From: Actinostola sp. cb2023
Lineage: Eukaryota > Cnidaria > Anthozoa > Actiniaria > Actinostolidae
Assembly (NCBI GenBank): GCA_033675265.1
Contig: JAUJYZ010000607.1
Location: 423,581 to 487,580, forward strand
Direction: 5' to 3'
Length of the DNA: 64,000 nucleotides
Positions 27,601-39,600 of the stretch are shown here, piece after piece (position 1 is the first letter of the stretch; every line of letters begins with the position of its first letter). A program made the translations under genes and the position numbers. Under the pieces are notes generated by a model, which saw only the letters and a program-made list of their open reading frames with translations, ran no database searches and was not told the origin of the DNA.

Positions 27601-30600
27601 TCAGGAACGCTATACTGTTGCTTATGGGACTGTTCTCAGGAACGCTATACTGTTGCTTATGGGACTGTTCTCAGGAACGCTATACTGTTGTTTATGGGAC
27701 TGTTCTCAGGAACGCTATACTGTTGCTTATGGGACTACTTCTCAGGAACGCTATACTGTTGCTTATGGGACTGTTCTCAGGAACGCTATACTGTTGCTTA
27801 TGGGACTGTTCTCAGGAACGCTATACTGTTGCTTATGGGACTATTCTCAGGAACGCTATACTGTTGCTTTATGGGACTGTTCTCAGGAACGCTATACTGT
27901 TGCTTATGGGACTGTTCTCAGGAACGCTATACTGTTGCTTATGGGACTGTTCTCAGGAACGCTATACTGTTGCTTATGGGACTGTTCTCAGGAACGCTAT
28001 ACTGTTGCTTATGGGACTGTTCTCAGGAACGCTATACTGTTGCTTATGGGACTGTTCTCAGGAACGCTATACTGTTGTTTATGGGACTGTTCTCAGGAAC
28101 GCTATACTGTTGCTTATGGGACTGTTCTCAGGAACGCTATACTGTTGCTTATGGGACTGTTCTCAGGAACGCTATACTGTTGCTTATGGGACTGTTCTCA
28201 GGAACGCTATACTGTTGCTTATGGGACTGTTCTCAGGAACGCTATACTGTTGCTTATGGGACTGTTCTCAGGAACGCTATACTGTTGCTTATGGGACTGT
28301 TCTCAGGAACGCTATACTGTTGCTTATGGGACTGTTCTCAGGAACGCTATACTGTTGCTTATGGGACTGTTCTCAGGAACGCTATACTGTTGCTTATGGG
28401 ACTGTTCTCAGGAACGCTATACTGTTGCTTATGGGACTGTTCTCAGGAACGCTATACTGTTGCTTATGGGACTGTTCTCAGGAACGCTATACTGTTGCTT
28501 ATGGGACTGTTCTCAGGAACGCTATACTGTTGCTTATGGGACTGTTCTCAGGAACGCTATACTGTTGCTTATGGGACTGTTCTCAGGAACGCTATACTGT
28601 TGCTTATGGGACTGTTCTCAGGAACGCTATACTGTTGCTTATGCTTATGGGACTGTTCTCAGGAACGCTATACTGTTGCTTATGGGACTGTTCTCAGGAA
28701 CTCTATACTGTTGCTTATGGGACTGTTCTCAGGAACGCTATACTGTTGCTTATGGGACTGTTCTCAGGAACGCTATACTGTTGCTTATGGGACTGTTCTC
28801 AGGAACGCTATACTGTTGCTTATGGGACTGTTCTCAGGAACGCTATACTGTTGTTTATGGGACTGTTCTCAGGAACGCTATACTGTTGCTTATGGGACTG
28901 TTCTCAGGAACGCTATACTGTTGCTTATGGGACTGTTCTCAGGAACGCTATACTGTTGCTTATGGGACTGTTCTCAGGAACGCTATGTGTTGCTTATGGG
29001 ACTGTTCTCAGGAACGCTATACTGTTGCTTATGGGACTGTTCTCAGGAACGCTATACTGTTGCTTATGGGACTGTTCTCAGGAACGCTATACTGTTGCTT
29101 ATGGGACTGTTCTCAGGAACGCTATACTGTTGCTTATGGGACTGTTCTCAGGAACGCTATACTGTTGCTTATGGGACTGTTCTCAGGAACGCTATACTGT
29201 TGCTTATGGGACTGTTCTCAGGAACGCTATACTGTTGCTTATGGGACTGTTCTCAGGAACGCTATACTGTTGCTTATGGGACTGTTCTCAGGAACGCTAT
29301 ACTGTTGCTTATGGGACTGTTCTCAGGAACGCTATACTGTTGCTTATGGGACTGTTCTCAGGAACGCTATACTGTTGCTTATGGGACTGTTCTCAGGAAC
29401 GCTATACTGTTGCTTATGGGACTGTTCTCAGGAACGCTATACTGTTGCTTATGGGACTGTTCTCAGGAACGCTATACTGTTGCTTATGGGACTGTTCTCA
29501 GGAACTCTATGCTGTTGCTTATGGGACTGTTCTCAGGAACGCTATACTGTTGTTTATGGGACTGTTCTCAGGAACGCTATACTGTTGCTTATGGGACTGT
29601 TCTCAGGAACGCTATACTGTTGCTTATGGGACTGTTCTCAGGAACGCTATACTGTTGCTTATGGGACTGTTCTCAGGAACGCTATACTGTTGCTTATGGG
29701 ACTGTTCTCAGGAACGCTATACTGTTGCTTATGGGACTGTTCTCAGGAACGCTATACTGTTGCTTATGGGACTGTTCTCAGGAACGCTATACTGTTGCTT
29801 ATGGGACTGTTCTCAGGAACGCTATACTGTTGCTTATGGGACTGTTCTCAGGAACGGAACGGGACTATACGCTATACTGTTGCTTATGGGACTGTTCTCA
29901 GGAACGCTATACTGTTGCTTATGGGACTGTTCTCAGGAACGCTATACTGTTGCTTATGGGACTGTTCTCAGGAACGCTATACTGTTGCTTATGGGACTGT
30001 TCTCAGGAACGCTATACTGTTGCTTATGGGACTGTTCTCAGGAACGCTATACTGTTGCTTATGGGACTGTTCTCAGGAACGCTATACTGTTGCTTATGGG
30101 ACTGTTCTCAGGAACGCTATACTGTTGTTTATGGGACTGTTCTCAGGAACGCTATACTGTTGCTTATGGGACTGTTCTCAGGAACGCTATACTGTTGCTT
30201 ATGGGACTGTTCTCAGGAACGCTATACTGTTGCTTATGGGACTGTTCTCAGGAACGCTATACTGTTGCTTATGGGACTGTTCTCAGGAACGCTATACTGT
30301 TGCTTATGGGACTGTTCTCAGGAACGCTATACTGTTGCTTATGGGACTGTTCTCAGGAACGCTATACTGTTGCTTATGGGACTGTTCTCAGGAACGCTAT
30401 ACTGTTGTTTATGGGACTGTTCTCAGGAACGCTATACTGTTGCTTATGGGACTGTTCTCAGGAACGCTATACTGTTGCTTATGGGACTGTTCTCAGGAAC
30501 GCTATACTGTTGCTTATGGGACTGTTCTCAGGAACGCTATACTGTTGCTTATGGGACTGTTCTCAGGAACGCTATACTGTTGCTTATGGGACTGTTCTCA

Positions 30601-33600
30601 GGAACGCTATACTGTTGCTTATGGGACTGTTCTCAGGAACGCTATACTGTTGCTTATGGGACTGTGTATCAGGAACGCTCAGGAACGCTATACTGTTGTT
30701 TATGGGGACTGTTCTCAGGAACGCTATACTGTTGCTTATGGGACTGTTCTCAGGAACGCTATACTGTTGCTTATGGGACTGTTCTCAGGAACGCTATACT
30801 GTTGTTTATGGGACTGTTCTCAGGAACGCTATACTGTTGTTTATGGGACTGTTTTCAGGAACGCTATACTGTTGCTTATGGGACTGTTCTCAGGAACGCT
30901 ATACTGTTGCTTATGGGACTGTTCTCAGGAACGCTATACTGTTGTTTATGGGACTGTTCTCAGGAACGCTATACTGTTGCTTATGGGACTGTTCTCAGGA
31001 ACGCTATACTGTTGTTTATGGGACTGTTCTCAGGAACGCTATACTGTTGCTTATGGGACTGTTCTCAGGAACGCTATGCTGTTGCTTATGGGACTGTTCT
31101 CAGGAACGCTATACTGTTGCTTTATGGGGACTGTTCTCAGGAACGCTATACTGTTGCTTATGGGGAACGCTATACTGTTGCTTTCTCAGGAACGCTATAC
31201 TGTTGCTTATGGGACTGTTCTCAGGAACGCTATACTGTTGTTTATGGGACTGTTCTCAGGAACGCTATACTGTTGTTTATGGGACTGTTCTCAGGAACGC
31301 TATGCTGTTGCTTATGGGACTGTTCTCAGGAACGCTATACTGTTGCTTATGGGACTGTTCTCAGGAACGCTATACTGTTGCTTATGGGACTGTTCTCAGG
31401 AACGCTATACTGTTGCTTATGGGACTGTTCTCAGGAACGCTATACTGTTGCTTATGGGACTGTTCTCAGGAACGCTATACTGTTGCTTATGGGACTGTTC
31501 TCAGGAACGCTATACTGTTGCTTATGGGACTGTTCTCAGGAACTGCTATACTGTTGTTGTGTTGCTTATGGGACTGTTCTCAGGAACGCTATATGGGACT
31601 GTTGCTTATGGGACTGGGACTGTTCTCAGGAACGCTATACTGTTGCTTATGGGACTGTTCTCAGGAACGCTATACTGTTGCTTATGGGACTGTTCTCAGG
31701 AACGCTATACGCTGCTACTGTTGCTTATCATTATGGGACTGTTCTCAGGAACGCTATACTGTTGCTTATGGGACTGTTCTCAGGAACGCTATACTGTTGC
31801 TTATGGGACTGTTCTCAGGAACGCTATACTGTTGCTTATGGGACTGTTCTCAGGAACGCTATACTGTTGTTTATGGGACTGTTCTCAGGAACGCTATACT
31901 GTTGCTTATGGGACTGTTCTCAGGAACGCTATACTGTTGTTTATGGGACTGTTCTCAGGAACGCTATACTGTTGCTTATGGGACTGTTCTCAGGAACGCT
32001 ATACTGTTGCTTATGGGACTGTTCTCAGGAACGCTATACTGTTGCTTATGGGACTGTTCTCAGGAACGCTATACTGTTGCTTATGGGACTGTTCTCAGGA
32101 ACGCTATACTGTTGCTTATGGGACTGTTCTCAGGAACGCTATACTGTTGCTTATGGGACTGTTCTCAGGAACGCTATACTGTTGCTTATGGGACTGTTCT
32201 CAGGAACGCTATACTGTTCTCAGGAACGCTATACTGTGCTTATGGGACTGTTCTCAGGAACGCTATACTGTTGCTTATGGGACTGTTCTCAGGAACGCTA
32301 TACTGTTGCTTATGGGACTGTTCTCAGGAACGCTATACTGTTGCTTATATGGGACTGTTCTCAGGAACGCTATACTGTTGCTTATGGGACTGTTCTCAGG
32401 AACGCTATACTGTTGCTTATGGGACTGTTCTCAGGAACGCTATACTGTTGCTTATGGGACTGTTCTCAGGAACGCTATACTGTTGCTTATGGGACTGTTC
32501 TCAGGAACGCTATACTGTTGCTTATGGGACTGTTCTCAGGAACGCTATACTGTTGCTTATGGGACTGTTCTCAGGAACGCTATACTGTTGCTTATGGGAC
32601 TGTTCTCAGGAACGCTATACTGTTGCTTATGGGACTGTTCTCAGGAACGCTATACTGTTGCTTATGGGACTGTTCTCAGGAACGCTATACTGTTGCTTAT
32701 GGGACTGTTCTCAGGAACGCTATACTGTTGCTTATGGGGGACTGTTCTCAGGAACGCTATACTGTTGCTTATGGGACTGTTCTCAGGAACGCTATACTGT
32801 TGCTTATGGGACTATTCTCAGGAACGCTATACTGTTGTTGTTTATGGGACTGTTCTCAGGAACGCTATACTGTTGCTTATGGGACTGTTCTCAGGAACGC
32901 TATACTGTTGCTTATGGGACTGTTCTCAGGAACGCTATACTGTTGCTTATGGGACTGTTCTCAGGAACGCTATACTGTTGCTTATGGGACTGTTCTCAGG
33001 AACGCTATACTGTTGCTTATGGGACTGTTCTCAGGAACGCTATACTGTTGCTTATGGGACTGTTCTCAGGAACGCTATACTGTTGCTTATGGGACTGTTC
33101 TCAGGAACGCTATACTGTTGCTTATGGGACTGTTCTCAGGAACGCTATACTGTTGCTTATGGGACTGTTCTCAGGAACGCTATACTGTTGCTTATGGGAC
33201 TGTTCTCAGGAACGCTATACTGTTGCTTATGGGACTGTTCTCAGGAACTATATACTGTTGCTTATGGGGACTGTTCTCAGGAAACGCTATACTGTTGCTT
33301 ATGGGACTGTTCTCAGGAACGCTATACTGTTGCTTATGGGACTGTTCTCAGGAACGCTATACTGTTGCTTATGGGACTGTTCTCAGGAACGCTATACTGT
33401 TGCTTATGGGACTGTTCTCAGGAACGCTATACTGTTGCTTATGGGACTGTTCTCAGGAACGCTATACTGTTGCTTATGGGACTGTTCTCAGGAACGCTAT
33501 ACTGTTGCTTATGGGACTGTTCTCAGGAACGCTATACTGTTGCTTATGGGACTGTTCTCAGGAACGCTATACTGTTGCTTATGGGACTGTTCTCAGGAAC

Positions 33601-36600
33601 GCTATACTGTTGCTTATGGGACTGTTCTCAGGAACGCTATACTGTTGCTTATGGGACTGTTCTCAGGAACGCTATACTGTTGCTTATGGGACTGTTCTCA
33701 GGAACGCTATACTGTTGTTTATGGGACTGTTCTCAGGAACGCTATACTGTTGCTTATGGGACTGTTCTCAGGAACGCTATACTGTTGTTTATGGGACTGT
33801 TCTCAGGAACGCTATACTGTTGTTTATGGGACTGTTCTCAGGAACGCTATACTGTTGCTTATGGGACTGTTCTCAGGAACGCTATACTGTTGCTTATGGG
33901 ACTGTTCTCAGGAACGCTATACTGTTGTTTATGGGACTGTTCTCAGGAACGCTATACTGTTGTTTATGGGACTGTTCTCAGGAACGCTATACTGTTGCTT
34001 ATGGGACTGTTCTCAGGAACGCTATACTGTTGTTTATGGGACTGTTCTCAGGAACGCTATACTGTTGCTTATGGGACTGTTCTCAGGAACGCTATACTGT
34101 TGCTTATGGGACTGTTCTCAGGAACGCTATACTGTTGTTTATGGGACTGTTCTCAGGAACGCTATACTGTTGTTTTATGGGACTGTTCTCAGGAACGCTA
34201 TACTGTTGCTTATGGGACTGTTCTCAGGAACGCTATACTGTTGCTTATGGGACTGTTCTCAGGAACGCTATACTGTTGTTTATGGGACTGTTCTCAGGAA
34301 CGCTATACTGTTGCTTATGGGACTGTTCTCAGGAACGCTATACTGTTGCTTATGGGACTGTTTCTCAGGAACGCTATACTGTTGCTTATGGGACTGTTCT
34401 CAGGAACGCTATACTGTTGCTTATGGGACTGTTCTCAGGAACGCTATACTGTTGCTTATGGGACTGTTCTCAGGAACGCTATACTGTTGCTTATGGGACT
34501 GTTCTCAGGAACGCTATACTGTTGCTTATGGGACTGTTCTCAGGAACGCTATACTGTTGCTTATGGGACTGTTCTCAGGAACGCTATACTGTTGCTTATG
34601 GGACTGTTCTCAGGAACGCTATACTGTTGCTTATGGGACTGTTCTCAGGAACGCTATACTGTTGCTTATGGGACTGTTCTCAGGAACGCTATACTGTTGC
34701 TTATGGGACTGTTCTCAGGAACGCTATACTGTTGCTTATGGGACTGTTCTCAGGAACGCTATACTGTTGCTTATGGGACTGTTCTCAGGAACGCTATACT
34801 GTTGCTTATGGGACTGTTCTCAGGAACGCTATACTGTTGCTTATGGGACTGTTCTCAGGAACGCTATACTGTTGCTTATGGGACTGTTCTCAGGAACGCT
34901 ATACTGTTGCTTATGGGACTGTTCTCAGGAACGCTATACTGTTGCTTATGGGACTGTTCTCAGGAACGCTATACTGTTGCTTATGGGACTGTTCTCAGGA
35001 ACGCTATACTGTTGCTTATGGGACTGTTCTCAGGAACGCTATACTGTTGCTTATGGGACTGTTCTCAGGAACGCTATACTGTTGCTTATGGGACTGTTCT
35101 CAGGAACGCTATACTGTTGCTTATGGGACTGTTCTCAGGAACGCTATACTGTTGCTTATGGGACTGTTCTCAGGAACTCTATACTGTTGCTTATGGGACT
35201 GTTCTCAGGAACGCTATACTGTTGCTTATGGGACTGTTCTCAGGAACGCTATACTGTTGCTTATGGGACTGTTCTCAGGAACGCTATACTGTTGCTTATG
35301 GGACTGTTCTCAGGAACGCTATACTGTTGCTTATGGGACTGTTCTCAGGAACGCTATACTGTTGCTTATGGGACTGTTCTCAGGAACGCTATACTGTTGC
35401 TTATGGGACTGTTCTCAGGAACGCTATACTGTTGTTTATGGGACTGTTCTCAGGAACGCTATACTGTTGCTTATGGGACTGTTCTCAGGAACGCTATACT
35501 GTTGTTTATGGGACTGTTCTCAGGAACGCTATACTGTTGTTTATGGGACTGTTCTCAGGAACGCTATACTGTTGCTTATGGGACTGTTCTCAGGAACGCT
35601 ATACTGTTGCTTATGGGACTGTTCTCAGGAACGCTATACTGTTGTTTATGGGACTGTTCTCAGGAACGCTATACTGTTGTTTATGGGACTGTTCTCAGGA
35701 ACGCTATACTGTTGCTTATGGGACTATTCTCAGGAACGCTATACTGTTGTTTATGGGACTGTTCTCAGGAACGCTATACTGTTGTTTATGGGACTGTTCT
35801 CAGGAACGCTATACTGTTGCTTATGGGACTGTTCTCAGGAACGCTATGCTGTTGCTTATGGGGACTGTTCTCAGGAACGCTATACTGTTGCTTATGGGAC
35901 TGTTCTCAGGAACGCTATACTGTTGTTTATGGGACTGTTCTCAGGAACGCTATACTGTTGCTTATGGGACTGTTCTCAGGAACGCTATACTGTTGCTTAT
36001 GGGACTGTTCTCAGGAACGCTATACTGTTGCTTATGGGACTGTTCTCAGGAACGCTATACTGTTGTTATGGGACTGTTCTCAGGAACGCTATACTGTTGC
36101 TTATGGGACTGTTCTCAGGAACGCTATACTGTTGTTTATGGGACTGTTCTCAGGAACGCTATACTGTTGTTTTATGGGACTGTTCTCAGGAACGCTATAC
36201 TGTTGCTTATGGGGACTGTTCTCAGGAACGCTATGCTGTTGCTTATGGGACTGTTCTCAGGAACGCTATACTGTTGCTTATGGGACTATTCTCAGGAACG
36301 CTATACTGTTGTTTATGGGACTATTCTCAGGAACGCTATACTGTTGCTTATGGGACTGTTCTCAGGAACGCTATACTGTTGCTTATGGGACTGTTCTCAG
36401 GAACGCTATACTGTTGCTTATGGGACTGTTTCTCAGGAACGCTATACTGTTGCTTATGGGACTGTTCTCAGGAACGCTATACTGTTGTTTATGGGACTGT
36501 TCTCAGGAACGCTATACTGTTGCTTATGGGACTGTTCTCAGGAACGCTATACTGTTGCTTATGGGACTGTTCTCAGGAACGCTATACTGTTGTTTATGGG

Positions 36601-39600
36601 ACTGTTCTCAGGAACGCTATACTGTTGTTTATGGGACTGTTCTCAGGAACGCTATACTGTTGCTTATGGGACTGTTCTCAGGAACGCTATACTGTTGTTT
36701 ATGGGACTGTTTTCAGGAACGCTATACTGTTGCTTATGGGACTGTTCTCAGGAACGCTATGCTGTTGCTTATGGGACTGTTCTCAGGAACGCTATACTGT
36801 TGTTTATGGGACTGTTCTCAGGAACGCTATACTGTTGCTTATGGGACTGTTCTCAGGAACGCTATACTGTTGTTTATGGGACTGTTCTCAGGAACGCTAT
36901 ACTGTTGTTTATGGGACTGTTCTCAGGAACGCTATACTGTTGTTTATGGGACTGTTCTCAGGAACGCTGCTATACTGTTGTTTATGGGACTGTTCTCAGG
37001 AACGCTATACTGTTGTTTATGGGACTGTTCTCAGGAACGCTATACTGTTGTTTATGGGACTGTTCTCAGGAACGCTATACTGTTGCTTATGGGACTGTTC
37101 TCAGGAACGCTATACTGTTGTTTATGGGACTGTTCTCAGGAACGCTATACTGTTGTTTATGGGACTGTTCTCAGGAACGCTGCTATACTGTTGTTTATGG
37201 GACTGTTCTCAGGAACGCTATACTGTTGCTTATGGGACTGTTCTCAGGAACGCTATACTGTTGTTTATGGGACTGTTCTCAGGAACGCTATACTGTTGTT
37301 TATGGGACTGTTCTCAGGAACGCTATACTGTTGTTTTTATGGGACTATTCTCAGGAACGCTATACTGTTGTTTATGGGACTGTTCTCAGGAACGCTGCTA
37401 TACTGTTGTTTATGGGACTGTTCTCAGGAACGCTATATTGTTGCTTATACGCATTGTCAGGGTGTTTTTATTAATTGTACGACATGTACAACTTAGTTTT
37501 TGTCTATTTATATGAGCGTTAATACATAGTTGTTGCTAAGGTTTCGTTGCTATAGTGACAATGAAGCGTCCGATAATTGCTCCCAATATTTTCCCGCGTA
37601 AATGCTATTAATCAGTTATTCATTTAACCCCTAAAATGCGACAATTACGAACAACAGAACTTTATCTTAGTTTTATAGCGTTATAAATAACTACAAATAT
37701 AAAATTATGCATGCTTTTTCTCTAGACTCCAAATCTCCACGCCAATCAACGATGCGTACTGGCATCACGTGGCTGTCACATGGCTTTCCAGTGATTTAGT
37801 ACTTAAAGTCAACGTTGATGGGCTATTAGAAAGCTCGATAAAGTTCATAAAAGATAAAAATGATATTGGGAACATACCTACCGTTGGTAGAATCATCTTG
37901 GCCCAAACACCCGAAAACAACAGCACCAACGGAGACCTGAATTCAAATTTGGTGTTCATTGGAAAACTGACAGATTTTAATATGTGGGATTACATGATGT
38001 CCCAGGAAGCCATTACAGTGCTAGCGATGACGTGTTGTTCTGCACGAGGCAATCTATTACCGTGGACAAGCGCACGTGATCACGTACAGGGAAAGGTGGG
38101 GGTTAACACTCCGTCATCCTGTAAGTACTTCAGTCGATTCGTCAATAGAATAGCTGCGCGACGCGAACAAGTGCGAACAGCATTAATGTATTCACATACT
38201 TACGTAGCTATTGTTAGCCAATCAGCTTCCGACACGGCACAATAATCGCATTGTTTTAGGTATTGTTAGCCAATCAGCTTCCGACAAGGCACAATAATCG
38301 TATTGTTTTAGGTATTGTTAGCTAATCAGCTTCCGACATGGCACAATAATCGTATTGTTTTAGGTATTGTTAGCCAATCAGCTTCCGACAAGGCACAATA
38401 ATCGTATTGTTTTAGGTATTGTTAGCCAATCAGCTTCCGACACGGCACAATAATCGTATTGTTTTAGGTATTGTTAGCCAATCAGCTTCCGACACGGCAC
38501 AATAATCGTATTGTTTTAGGTATTGTTAGCCAATCAGCTTCCGACAAGGCACAATAATCGTATTGTTTTAGGTATTGTTAGCCAATCAGCTTCCGATATT
38601 GCACAATAATCGCATTGTTTTAGGTATTGTTAGCCAATCAGCTTCCGACACGGCACAATAATCGTATTACTTTAGGTATTGTTAGCCAATCAGCTTCCGA
38701 CATGGCACAATAATCGTATTGTTTTAGGTATTGTTAGCCAATCAGCTTCCGACATGGCACAATAATCGTATTGCTTTAGGTAATGTTAGCCAATCAGCTT
38801 CCGACATGGCACAATAATCGTATTGTTTTAGGTATTGTTAGCCAATCAGCTTCCGACATGGCACAATAATCGTATTGTTTTAGGTATTGTTAGCCAATCA
38901 GCTTCCGACACGGCACAATAATCGTATTGTTTTAGGTATTGTTAGCCAATCAGCTTCCGATACGGCACAATAATCGCATTGTTTTAGATCGAGACAGAAA
39001 AAACATAACATAAACTTTATTAACGTGTCATGACTTCTAGCATACCACAAGTGGTACACTAATCGGGGACACTTAAATAAGACATAATTACATTTACAAA
39101 TAGATATATTATACAGAATTATGGTGGTCACACTTGTTCACGTCGCGCAGTAAGTAAGCAGCAAACTTTACCTTGTGTAACTTTGTGTTTCCTTTGCGCA
39201 AGTTAACGTGAAGATTGAATCACTCTCTGTCGAACTTCCAATTGAATTGCTCTGAAGAAACAAAGCAATAAACAAATAGACAGATAAACAGACAAATGAA
39301 CAAGTAAACTAACTAACTGAATGTTTATTGCTCCTTCTATGTCAAGGTCCTAAGGGGAACTACCGTCCAGATCCCAACGCCTTCCTCTTCGTCCTCAACG
39401 ATACTACCGACTCTTCTACGATAGCAAAAGTACAGAACAAACACGTTGAGGTAGCCACACGTGACCAACCATCACGTGGTCTTGTGTTTGGAGGATCGCC
39501 ACATGATTTGATTATCGGGATCAACGGTACTATGGATACAGCGGTATACAATGGAAATATATCGTACGACTTAATGAGCCAGTTAGTCAGCGGTAGCTTC

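Noticed and set aside
25622..37515. Three overlapping open frames of about 3,900 codons each
   Set aside because: They are a direct product of the stop-free 35-bp repeat read in all phases, lie in an intron between two halves of a pentraxin fold, and have no non-repeat coding content.
38203..38990. CRISPR-like array
   Set aside because: Units are contiguous with no unique spacers and the sequence is metazoan.
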